Source: Roseomonas sp. E05
GTDB lineage: Bacteria; Pseudomonadota; Alphaproteobacteria; Acetobacterales; Acetobacteraceae
Reading direction: 5' to 3'
DNA: 64,000 nt
NCBI RefSeq assembly: GCF_030063475.1
Contig: NZ_JASIRT010000003.1
Span: 280,582-344,581, forward strand
Made by a program: the position numbers and the translations under genes. Below are positions 8,471-15,709 of the stretch, piece after piece (within the stretch, counting starts at the first letter, position 1; the number at the start of each line of letters is the position of its first letter). The notes beneath the pieces were generated by a model. That model was not told the DNA's origin and made no database searches. It saw only the letters and a list, made by a program, of their open reading frames with translations.

Positions 8471-10012
8471 ATGAACGGCGCCGAGAGCCTGGTCCACACG
8501 CTGCTGAAGAGCGGAGTGGACACCTGCTTTGCCAATCCGGGCACCAGCGAGATGCATTTCGTCGCGGCGCTGGACCGGATCCCCGGCATGCGCTGCGTGC
8601 TGGGGCTGCAGGAGAACATCGTCACCGGCATGGCCGATGGCTACTGGCGCATGGCCGAGAAGCCCGCCGCGACCCTGCTGCATTGCGGCCCCGGCCTGGC
8701 CAACGGCCTCGCCAACCTGCACAACGCCCGCCGGGCCCGCAGCGGCATCGTCAATATCGTGGGCGACCAGGCGACCTATCACCGCCCGCTCGACGCACAG
8801 CTCACCGCCGACACCGAAGGCTGGGCGCGGCCCGTCTCCGGCTGGGTGCGCACCGCGATGGACGCCAGGCGCGTCGGCGCCGATGCCGCCGTGGCCGTGC
8901 AGGCTGCGCGCACCGCGCCCGGGCAGATCGCCACCCTGATCCTGCCCGCCGACACCGCCTGGAACGAGGGCGCCGAGCCGGCCGAGGCGCTGCCCGTGCC
9001 GCCGGCCACGGCGCCAGACCCCCATGCGGTGAAGACCGCCGCCCGGGTGCTGCGCGAGAAGAAGAACGTGCTGATCCTGCTCGGCGGCATCGGCCTTCGC
9101 GCCGAGGCGCAGGCGCTCGCCTGGCGCGCCGCCCAGGCCACCGGCCAGCGCGTGCTGGCGGAGATGTCCAACGCCCGCGTCCAGCGCGGCCGCGGGCGGC
9201 TCCAGCTGGAGCGCGTGCCCTATCCGGTGGACATGGCGGTCGAGTCGCTGAAATGGGTCGAGCACCTGATCCTGGTGAACGCCAAGGCGCCGGTCGGCTT
9301 CTTCGCCTATCCGGGCAAGCCGAGCCGCCACTACCCCGAGACGGCCGAGGTGCATGTCCTCTCCCGCTACGAGGAGGACGGCATCGCCGCGCTGCGGGCG
9401 CTGGTGGAGGAACTGGGCGCGCCGGAGGCCGCCATCCCCGATCCCGGCCCGCGCCCCGATCCGGCCCGTGGCGCGCCGACGCCGGAAGGCCTGGCCCGCA
9501 CCCTGGCCGCGCTGATGCCGGAAGGCAGCATCGTGGCGGATGAGAGCGTTTCCTTCGGCCGCGGCTTCTACAAGGAAACGCACGCCGCCCCGCCGCATGA
9601 CTGGCTGCAGATCACCGGCGGCGCCATCGGCTGCGGCATGCCGCTGGCCACCGGTGCGGCGATCGGCGCCGGCGCACAGCGCCGCGTCATCAACCTGCAG
9701 GCCGACGGCTCGGCCATGTACACGCTGCAGGCGCTGTGGACCCAGGCGCGTGAGAAGCTGCCCGTCACCACCATCATCCTCTCGAACCGCAAGTACCAGA
9801 TCCTGATCGGCGAGTATCAGAACGTGGGCGCCAACCCCGGCCCGACGGCGATGAGCATGCTCGACCTCGGCAACCCCGAGCTCGACTGGCTGCGGCTGGC
9901 CGGCGGCATGGGGGTGGAGGCCGCCCGCGCCACCACGCTGGAACAGTGCGGCGACCTGCTGGCGCAGTCCTGCGCACAGAATGCGCCCTTCCTGATCGAA
10001 CTGGTGATCTGA
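8471..10012 (+). CDS. Thiamine-diphosphate-dependent acetolactate synthase-like large subunit
   Basis: 513 residues in the usual three-domain ThDP order: Pyr domain with the activating Glu in LGLQENIVTGMADGYWRM, a central domain (about 190-330), and a PP domain with the cofactor motif ADGSAMYTLQAL. No small regulatory subunit gene is adjacent. The family includes acetolactate synthases, benzoylformate decarboxylases and related lyases; this standalone type is often labelled acetolactate synthase, but the substrate is not proven. ATG 8471 has GGGAGGA upstream; a TTG directly before it is less likely. A strong terminator follows the stop. Confidence 0.85.
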   Translation: MNGAESLVHTLLKSGVDTCFANPGTSEMHFVAALDRIPGMRCVLGLQENIVTGMADGYWRMAEKPAATLLHCGPGLANGLANLHNARRARSGIVNIVGDQATYHRPLDAQLTADTEGWARPVSGWVRTAMDARRVGADAAVAVQAARTAPGQIATLILPADTAWNEGAEPAEALPVPPATAPDPHAVKTAARVLREKKNVLILLGGIGLRAEAQALAWRAAQATGQRVLAEMSNARVQRGRGRLQLERVPYPVDMAVESLKWVEHLILVNAKAPVGFFAYPGKPSRHYPETAEVHVLSRYEEDGIAALRALVEELGAPEAAIPDPGPRPDPARGAPTPEGLARTLAALMPEGSIVADESVSFGRGFYKETHAAPPHDWLQITGGAIGCGMPLATGAAIGAGAQRRVINLQADGSAMYTLQALWTQAREKLPVTTIILSNRKYQILIGEYQNVGANPGPTAMSMLDLGNPELDWLRLAGGMGVEAARATTLEQCGDLLAQSCAQNAPFLIELVI

Positions 10013-10018
10013 AGGCGG

Positions 10019-10053
10019 GCCGGCGGGGCGGCAGCGCCGCGCCGGCTTTTTTT
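10019..10053 (+). terminator. Rho-independent terminator
   Basis: GCCGGCG and CGCCGGC arms with an inner GGCG/CGCC stem and GCAG loop, directly followed by seven T (10047-10053). It ends the 8471-10012 transcript. Confidence 0.9.
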
Positions 10054-10074
10054 CGTCTCCCCCGCAAAGCGCGC

Positions 10075-10117
10075 TTGACGGGGGAGGGCTGCAGGATTTA
10101 ACTGCGAATAACTCGCA
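10075..10117 (+). promoter_or_regulatory. Fur-box promoter with no adjacent coding gene
   Basis: TGCGAATAACTCGCA at 10103-10117 matches 10 of 11 fixed positions of the alphaproteobacterial Fur pattern TGCnAnTnATTnGCA and has perfect TGCGA/TCGCA arms. A -35-like TTGACG lies at 10075-10080, and 17 bases later a weak -10 (TTAACT, 10098-10103) abuts the box. The placement is what is expected for iron repression of a rightward transcript. The next right-facing gene starts only at 10461. Confidence 0.55.
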
Positions 10118-10300
10118 ATTGCATCGAGGGCTGGCGGAACGCGGTTACTACCGTCCCACCGCGCAGAGGGTCCCGCTTTCTCCCCCCCGGATCCGTCAGC
10201 CCACACCGCTTTGCGAGATCCGGCGCCGGCCTGCAGGGGAGGCCGGCGCCGGAAGCGGACCGGGGCGATCGGGCGCAGACTTGCGAACCGCCCGATCGAC
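10118..10300 (+). other. Candidate iron-regulated noncoding transcript or structured leader
   Basis: Downstream of the Fur-box promoter there is no credible reading frame, but two strong perfect hairpins. One is a 13-bp stem (10220-10232 with 10240-10252) with loop GCAGGGG. The other is a 10-bp stem CGATCGGGCG/CGCCCGATCG (10266-10275 with 10289-10298). Neither has a U tract, so the 3' end is not defined. It could be an sRNA, the 5' leader of the 10461 gene, or a DNA repeat. Confidence 0.35.
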
Positions 10301-10460
10301 CGCGCGGTGCCTTGAAGGGGGTGCCGCCGGTCACTGAGTTTGCACGCGGGCAGGGCGTGCAGGTCCCGGTCCGCGCCCTTCCTTCCAGCAGGGGGATGGC
10401 GCGCACTGCCCCAGGCGCTAGGCTGGCCGTCGCCATAAAACACCGGAGGAACGGCGGCCC

Positions 10461-10769
10461 ATGCCCTACATCATCGAGACCTTCGACAAGCCGGACAGCC
10501 TCGCGCTGCGCAAATCCACCCGCGACGCGCATCTCGACTATCTCGATGCCCATGTGAGCAAGCTGCTGGCCTGCGGCGCCAAGCTCAGGGACGACGGCAG
10601 CGATGCCGGCGGCGGCCTCTACATCGTCGATGTCGAGACCCGCGCCGAGGCCGAGGCCTTCATCGCCGAGGATCCCTTCAGCAAGGCCGGCCTCTTCGAG
10701 CGCGTGCAGATCTCGCGCTGGCGCAAGGGCTATCTGGACGGCAAGAGCTTCTTCCCGCCGCGCAAGTAG
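10461..10769 (+). CDS. YciI-like dimeric alpha/beta-barrel protein
   Basis: 102 residues covering one YciI domain: MPYIIETFDKPDSLALRKST, a conserved H-x-x-Y-L region (AHLDYLDAH), then EAEAFIAEDPFSKAGLFERV and a short C-terminal tail. YciI proteins are small ferredoxin-like-fold dimers with a conserved His-Asp pair; their chemistry is generally unproven. GGAGG (10444-10448) lies 12 bases before the ATG. About 340 bases separate it from the Fur-box promoter, so iron control is possible but not shown. Confidence 0.88.
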   Translation: MPYIIETFDKPDSLALRKSTRDAHLDYLDAHVSKLLACGAKLRDDGSDAGGGLYIVDVETRAEAEAFIAEDPFSKAGLFERVQISRWRKGYLDGKSFFPPRK

Positions 10770-10796
10770 CCTGGCCATCGTCGCGGGCCGGCGCCC

Positions 10797-11114
10797 TCAG
10801 TCGCTGCCGGCCTGCTCGACGACCAGCAGGCAGGCCGGGCCTTGCGGACGGGCGACATGCTCGGCGCCCGCCGGCAGGTGCAGCACGTCGCCGGGGCCGA
10901 GCGTGACCACGCGCTCCGCCCCATCCTCGCGCAGATGCATCGCCACGCGCCCGGCGAGCACCGCAAAGACCTCCTGACCCGTGTTGACGTGCCAGCGGTA
11001 GGGCTGGTCGGTCCAGCGCAGCTTCACCACCGCATCGGGGATCTGCGCCACATCCGGTCCGGACCAGGCCGGGCCGCCCGGCAGGGCGGCGCCATGGAAC
11101 AGGCTGGCGCTCAT
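10797..11114 (-). CDS. Cupin-domain protein
   Basis: 105 residues forming a single small cupin barrel. The first motif region is YRWHVNTGQEVFAVLAGRVA and the second GPGDVLHLPAGAEHVAR, so the His/Glu metal ligands are partly present. Such small cupins can be isomerases, dioxygenases or sensor proteins; no substrate can be named. It overlaps the isochorismatase-like gene by 4 bases and is co-transcribed with it. Confidence 0.85.
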   Translation of the reverse strand: MSASLFHGAALPGGPAWSGPDVAQIPDAVVKLRWTDQPYRWHVNTGQEVFAVLAGRVAMHLREDGAERVVTLGPGDVLHLPAGAEHVARPQGPACLLVVEQAGSD

Positions 11115-11869
11115 GCGGGCACCGCCTCCACCGGAACGACGGCGGCGAAGCGGTCAGCCAGCGCCGCCAGCGCCGCGCGCTGCACCCAGGCGGCGGGAAG
11201 GCGCGGGCCGCCGAGCGGATCGGGCAGGGCGCGCGTCGCGGTGGCATCGCCGGCCACTGTCACGGGCAGGCCCAGGTCGAGCGCCGCGCGTGCGGTGGAG
11301 GAGACGCACATATGCGTCATGAAACCCGCCAGCAGCAGCTTGCCCCGGCCGGTCCCGGCGATCCGCGCCCGCAGCTCGGTGCCGGCGAAGGCGTTGGGCA
11401 GGGCCTTCTCCACGACCGCCTCGCCCGCTTCCGGCCGGGCAGCCTCCAGGAAGGCGCCGCCACGCCCCGCGCGGTCGAACAGGCCGCCCGGCCGGCCGCG
11501 ATGCGCCACATGGATCACCGGCGCCCCGGCCGCGCGGGCGCGCGCGAGCAGGGCGGCGAGACGGGCGCCCGCCGCTTCGATCCCGCCGAGCGGCAATTGG
11601 CCGCTGCGGTACTCTTCCTGGGCGTCGATCACCACCAGCACCGCCTCGCCCAGGCGGGCCGGCACCGGCTGCGCCCCGGCGAGGCCGAGCAGGGTGGGCG
11701 GGGGTGGCAAGGCGGTGGCGGCGGCCTCGAAATGCGCGGCCGCGGCGGCGAACTTGTCGCGGCAACCGGGATTGCAGAAGCCGACGGTTTCTTCCTGCCA
11801 GAGGGTGAGGGCCTCCGGCACGACCGGCTTGCCTGACCAGGGGCAGGCCTCGTTGATGGGTTTCGGCAT
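11111..11869 (-). CDS. Isochorismatase-like cysteine hydrolase with N-terminal Cys-rich mini-domain
   Basis: 252 residues in two parts. Residues 1-45 are a compact Cys-rich module (C9 in ACPWSGKPV, then C32 and C36 in VGFCNPGCRDKF) resembling a small metal-binding knuckle that also occurs as a free protein or fused to other enzymes. From about residue 70 there is an isochorismatase fold with the triad D82 (LVVIDAQEEY), K155 (VVEKALPNAF) and C188 (THMCVSSTARAA). Members hydrolyse amides or enol-ether bonds such as N-carbamoyl compounds or nicotinamide. Upstream of and coupled to the cupin gene. Confidence 0.85.
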   Translation of the reverse strand: MPKPINEACPWSGKPVVPEALTLWQEETVGFCNPGCRDKFAAAAAHFEAAATALPPPPTLLGLAGAQPVPARLGEAVLVVIDAQEEYRSGQLPLGGIEAAGARLAALLARARAAGAPVIHVAHRGRPGGLFDRAGRGGAFLEAARPEAGEAVVEKALPNAFAGTELRARIAGTGRGKLLLAGFMTHMCVSSTARAALDLGLPVTVAGDATATRALPDPLGGPRLPAAWVQRAALAALADRFAAVVPVEAVPA

Positions 11870-11934
11870 GGAAGGCGTTCTCCTGCTTCGTCGGCCCTAT
11901 CCTGCTGCGGCGCCGCTCTGGCATGAAGGACGTC

Positions 11935-12933
11935 ATGCCCTCCTTTCCTGCCAAGCCGCGCCATATCGTCCTGCCGCTCTATCCCGGGGTGATGCTGCTC
12001 GACCTCGCGGGGCCGGCGGAAGTCTTCGCGACCGCCCTCCGCCTCGCCGGGGCGGCCGGGCCGCCTCCCTACCGTCTCCACATCGTCTCGGCCGCGGGCG
12101 GCGCGGTGCCCACCGAGTTGGGCCTCGGGCTGGACAGCGCGCCGTGGTCCAGCCTGGAGGGGGTGCCGGTCGATACGCTGCTCGTGCCGGGCGGGGATGG
12201 TGCCCTGGCCGCGGCGGAGGATGCCGCGTTCCTGGACTGGCTGCGCGGCAGGGCGGGTGAGGCGCGGCGGGTGGCCTCGGTATGTCTCGGTGCCTTCATC
12301 CTCGCCGGGGCGGGGCTGCTGGAGGGCCGCGCCGCCACGACCCACTGGCGGCACTGCGCCGCGCTGCAGCGGCGCCATCCCGGCGTGACGGTGCGGCCCG
12401 AGCCGATCTTCGTGCGGGATGGCCGCTTCTGGACCTCCGCCGGCGTGACGGCCGGGATCGACATGGCGCTGGCCTTGGTGGAGGAGGATCTCGGCCATGC
12501 CCTGGCGCTGGAGGTGGCGCAGCGGCTGGTGGTGTTCCTGAAGCGCCCGGGCGGGCAGGCACAGTTCAGCGCCGCACTGGCGGCCCAGGCCAGCAGCCGC
12601 GACAGCGACTTCGCCGCGCTGCTCGGCTGGATGGCGGCCAACCTCGCCGCCGACCTGCGGGTGGAGGCGCTGGCCGAGCGCGCCGGCATGGCGCCGCGCA
12701 GCTTTGCCCGCGCCTTCCTCGCGCAGACCGGCGAGACGCCCGCCCATGCCGTGGAGGGGCTGCGCGTGGAGGCGGCGCGGCATCTGCTGGAGGCAGGAGA
12801 ACTGCCGGTGGCGGAAATCGCCCGCCGCTGCGGCTTCGGTGACGATGAGCGGATGCGGCGTGCCTTCCTGCGCCGGCTCGGGGCTTCGCCAGCGGAATAC
12901 CGCGCCCGCTTCGGGCAGATGGCGCCCTTATGA
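11935..12933 (+). CDS. GlxA-family transcriptional regulator (DJ-1/PfpI plus AraC)
   Basis: An N-terminal amidase-like DJ-1/PfpI domain (PAKPRHIVLPLYPGVMLLDL to about residue 190), with its nucleophile-position Cys in SVCLGAFILAGAG, is followed by a C-terminal AraC-type double helix-turn-helix (from about 215, ending PAEYRARFGQM). ATG 11935 is chosen because AAGGA sits 5 bases before it; an ATG at 11923 is in frame. Divergent from the isochorismatase/cupin operon with only a short gap, so it probably controls that operon. A hairpin follows the stop. Confidence 0.9.
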   Translation: MPSFPAKPRHIVLPLYPGVMLLDLAGPAEVFATALRLAGAAGPPPYRLHIVSAAGGAVPTELGLGLDSAPWSSLEGVPVDTLLVPGGDGALAAAEDAAFLDWLRGRAGEARRVASVCLGAFILAGAGLLEGRAATTHWRHCAALQRRHPGVTVRPEPIFVRDGRFWTSAGVTAGIDMALALVEEDLGHALALEVAQRLVVFLKRPGGQAQFSAALAAQASSRDSDFAALLGWMAANLAADLRVEALAERAGMAPRSFARAFLAQTGETPAHAVEGLRVEAARHLLEAGELPVAEIARRCGFGDDERMRRAFLRRLGASPAEYRARFGQMAPL

Positions 12934-12939
12934 AGAAGG

Positions 12940-12976
12940 CTGGGGGAAAGAATTCCCCCAGACCCCCATCTTTTTT
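12940..12976 (+). terminator. Terminator-like hairpin, intergenic repeat copy D
   Basis: CTGGGGGAA and TTCCCCCAG arms (12940-12948, 12953-12961) with a 4-base loop, then ACCCCCATC and six T (12971-12976). The spacing to the T tract is longer than ideal. It sits between two converging genes and shares the GGGG...CCCC-GACCCC layout of the other intergenic repeats. Confidence 0.6.
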
Positions 12977-13029
12977 CTTCGGGTTTCCCGTGCGGGCTGC
13001 GCGCGCGGCTTCCCCCGATCGTCCTTGTA

Positions 13030-14472
13030 TCAGCCGCGCTTGCGGCGGGGCGCCGGTGCAGCGAACAGGTCGGGCTCCGGTGCTTCGGCAGCGGCCGGTT
13101 CCGCCGCCTTGGCCCTGGGCGCCGCCTTGCGCGGCGCGGGCTTGGCCGGCTTCGCGGGGGCCGGCTCGGCCCTGGCGGGCTTGGCCTTGGTGCGCGCGGC
13201 CGGCTTCTTGGGCGCCGGTGCCACGCTCTCCTCCACCACCATCCGGGCCAGCGGCTTCTTCTTCGGCGCGGGGTTGCCCGCCACCACGTCGAGTGCCGCG
13301 GCGATATCCTCCACCAGATCCTCGACGTCCTCCAGGCCGACCGAGAGCCGCACCGCACCCTCCGAAATGCCGAGCCGTGCACGCTCCTCCGCCGAGACCT
13401 TGCTGTGCGTCGTCGTCGCGGGGTGGGTGATCAGGCTCTTGGAATCGCCCAGGTTGTTGGAGATGTCCACCACCCGCAGCGCGTCGAGGAAGCGGAAGGC
13501 CGCCTCCTTGCCGCCCTTCAGCTCGAAGCTGACCAGCGTGCCGCCGCCCGACATCTGCTGCTTGGCGAGCGCATATTGCGGATGACTGGCGAGGTAGGGA
13601 TAGCAGACGCGGCCGATCTCGGCGCGCTCCTCCAGCATCTGCGCGATGGCGGCGGCGCTGCGGCACATGGCCGGCACGCGCAGGTGCAGCGTCTCCAGCC
13701 CCTTCAGGATGACCCAGGCGTTGAAGGGCGAGATGGCCGGGCCGGTGTTGCGGATGAAGGGCTGCAGGATCTCCTCGACCCACTTCTTGCTGCCCAGCAC
13801 GGCGCCGCCGAGCACGCGGCCCTGCCCGTCGAAATGCTTGGTGGCGGAATAGACCACGACGTCGGCGCCGAACTTCATCGGCTTCTGCAGCAGCGGCGTG
13901 GCGAAGACGTTGTCCACCACCACCACCGCGCCGGCGGCATGCGCGAGCTCGCAGACCGCCTTCAGGTCCACCAGCTCCAGCATCGGGTTCGAGGGGGTCT
14001 CGATCAGCACCATCTGGCAGGGACGCTTGAAGGCCGCTTCCCACTGCGCAAGGTCGCCGCCGTCCACGAACTCGGTCTGGATGCCGTAGCGCGGCAGCAG
14101 GGTGGAGACGATCCAGTGGCAGGAGCCGAACAGAGCGCGCGAGGCCACCACGCGGTCCCCCGCCTTGAGGTGCGAGAGCATCGCGGAACTGACCGCGGCC
14201 ATGCCGGTGGCGGTGGCGCGACAGGCCTCGGCCCCCTCCAGCGCGGCGAGCCGCGCCTCCAGCATCTGCACGGTCGGGTTGCCGAAGCGGGAATACTGGA
14301 AGTGCTGTGCCGCGCCGGTGAAGGTCTGCTCGGCCTGGAGGGCGTTGTCGTAGACGAAGCCCGAGGTCAGGTAGAGCGACTCGGAGGTCTCATCGATGTT
14401 GCTGCGCATCTGCCCGCCACGGACCAGCAGGGTGGCGGGGCGCAAGGGGCGGTCTGAGGCGGGCTTTGCCAT
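13030..14472 (-). CDS. metZ: O-succinylhomoserine sulfhydrylase with long Ala/Pro/Lys-rich C-terminal tail
   Basis: Gamma-family PLP enzyme of methionine synthesis; joins O-succinylhomoserine with sulfide to give homocysteine. The PLP lysine is K212 in VVYSATKHFDGQGRVLGG; the start MAKPASDRPLRPATLLVRGG is typical of MetZ. The enzyme proper ends near residue 399 (of 480). The last 81 residues are an unusual basic Lys/Pro/Ala tail with motifs such as APAKPAKPAPRK, looking disordered and nucleic-acid-binding-like. The ATG at 14472 is chosen from the family start; upstream frame is the riboswitch leader. Repression by SAM is expected through the SAM-II element at 14545-14606. GlxA converges on it. 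Confidence 0.9.
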   Translation of the reverse strand: MAKPASDRPLRPATLLVRGGQMRSNIDETSESLYLTSGFVYDNALQAEQTFTGAAQHFQYSRFGNPTVQMLEARLAALEGAEACRATATGMAAVSSAMLSHLKAGDRVVASRALFGSCHWIVSTLLPRYGIQTEFVDGGDLAQWEAAFKRPCQMVLIETPSNPMLELVDLKAVCELAHAAGAVVVVDNVFATPLLQKPMKFGADVVVYSATKHFDGQGRVLGGAVLGSKKWVEEILQPFIRNTGPAISPFNAWVILKGLETLHLRVPAMCRSAAAIAQMLEERAEIGRVCYPYLASHPQYALAKQQMSGGGTLVSFELKGGKEAAFRFLDALRVVDISNNLGDSKSLITHPATTTHSKVSAEERARLGISEGAVRLSVGLEDVEDLVEDIAAALDVVAGNPAPKKKPLARMVVEESVAPAPKKPAARTKAKPARAEPAPAKPAKPAPRKAAPRAKAAEPAAAEAPEPDLFAAPAPRRKRG

Positions 14473-14544
14473 GGGGCGGGCGACTCTCGGGCTTGCATCA
14501 CACAAACCGGCCCGGTCGGGCGGGGACTCCGCACGGCAGCCCCG

Positions 14545-14606
14545 CCGCGGCCGTTTAGCGCGATTGTTTAAGCTCGCCGCAAGCTGGCCGGACAAATCGC
14601 GAGCGC
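14545..14606 (-). promoter_or_regulatory. SAM-II (SAM/alpha) riboswitch upstream of metZ
   Basis: On the minus strand the P1 stem is GCTCGC (14604-14599) with GCGAGC (14577-14572). P1 encloses the conserved GATTTG and the GCTTGC element. Downstream come TTAAACAA and CGCTAAA, and CGGCC (14590-14586) can pair with GGCCG (14552-14548) as the pseudoknot. These are the hallmark blocks of SAM-II riboswitches, which lie before metA/metX/metZ in alphaproteobacteria and turn expression off when SAM binds. The element ends about 73 bases before the metZ start. Confidence 0.85.
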
Positions 14607-14677
14607 CTCTCGCGAGGCCGCCGGACCTTACGCCCGGCTTGCCCCCCGCACAAGGCCGGGCTACAACCACCCGCGAC

Positions 14678-14752
14678 GCGGGCGTAGTTCAGAGGTAGAA
14701 CGTCAGCTTCCCAAGCTGAATGTCGTGGGTTCGATTCCCATCGCCCGCTCCA
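14678..14752 (+). tRNA. tRNA-Gly (anticodon CCC)
   Basis: Acceptor stem GCGGGCG (14678-14684) pairs with CGCCCGC (14742-14748), discriminator T, and CCA is encoded (14750-14752). The anticodon arm is TCAGC-TTCCCAA-GCTGA, giving CCC, which reads GGG. The T arm has the usual GTTCGATTC loop. It lies alone, divergent from metZ and converging on the phosphoesterase gene. Confidence 0.97.
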
Positions 14753-14824
14753 ATTTCCCCCTTCAGTATCCTGCCGCCCCGGCCGCCCCCTTTCGCGAAG
14801 GCGGCAAGGCTCCCGCCATCCGGT

Positions 14825-15709
14825 TCAGGCGCCGACCAACTCGGCCGGGTCCGGCATCGGCGGCAGGGTGGTGGTGGTGCCGCCATTCGCCTCGGTCCAG
14901 CCGGTCATGTCGATCACGAACATGCGCTGCGGCTCCACCAGGCGGTGGCGCGCCGACTGGCCCTCCAGCGTCCATTCCAGATAGCCCGGGCGCGGCAGCC
15001 GGCCGTCCCGCTCCAGCCCGCGTCGCGCGCCGACCATGGCCGTGGCTGGCGCCCAGACGATCTCCATCTCCCGGTGCCGCATCCTCCGATAGACGTGCAG
15101 GTGCCCGCAGGCGATGACCTTCACGCCGCCCCCGGCGCAGGCATCGAGGAAGGCCCGCCGCGCCTCGAAGGGCATGCTGGAGGTGGTGAAGCGCCGGTCC
15201 TCCGGATCGCTGTCGAAGGGAGGCATGTGGGTGAAGACCATCACGGGGCGGCCGCCGCGTGTTGCCAGGGCCTCGGCGAGGAAGGCCTGCTGCGCGGCCT
15301 CCTCCGGCAGGCCGCTGCCCATCAGCGCGGTGTCCAGCCCGACGAGGCGCCAGGCGCCGAGGTCGCGCAGCCACCATTGCGGGCCGACATGCTCCCGCCA
15401 GGCCGCCAGGCGCGCCGGCGTCAGCGGCTGCTCCAGGCGCGAGAAGCGGGGCGCCTCGCCGATGTCGTGGTTCCCGGGAATGGCCAGCCAGGGAACGCCG
15501 AGCGCGGCCATGGCCGCGGCGCCGTAGCGCAGGTCCTCCGGCGCGACGGGGCCGTTGAAGGCAAGGTCGCCGCCATGCACGATCAGGTCGGGCGCCGCCT
15601 CGCGCATGGCGGCGCGGAAGGCGGCGAAGTTGACGGCGAAATAGCCGTGGCTGGGCGAGAGATGCGTGTCGCTCACCTGCACCAGCCGGATCGGGGCGTT
15701 GTCGTTCAT
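14825..15709 (-). CDS. Calcineurin-like metallophosphoesterase
   Basis: 294 residues with the full metallophosphoesterase signature: VSDTHLSPSHG, HGGDLAFNG, IPGNHDIGE, a later FTHMPPF and CGHLHVYRR. These bind two metals and hydrolyse phosphomono- or diesters (the 3',5'-cyclic-nucleotide or phosphodiester branch is plausible). The start at 15709 overlaps the stop of the solute-binding protein gene by 4 bases, so the two form one translation unit. No signal peptide, so a cytosolic enzyme is inferred. Confidence 0.88.
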   Translation of the reverse strand: MNDNAPIRLVQVSDTHLSPSHGYFAVNFAAFRAAMREAAPDLIVHGGDLAFNGPVAPEDLRYGAAAMAALGVPWLAIPGNHDIGEAPRFSRLEQPLTPARLAAWREHVGPQWWLRDLGAWRLVGLDTALMGSGLPEEAAQQAFLAEALATRGGRPVMVFTHMPPFDSDPEDRRFTTSSMPFEARRAFLDACAGGGVKVIACGHLHVYRRMRHREMEIVWAPATAMVGARRGLERDGRLPRPGYLEWTLEGQSARHRLVEPQRMFVIDMTGWTEANGGTTTTLPPMPDPAELVGA

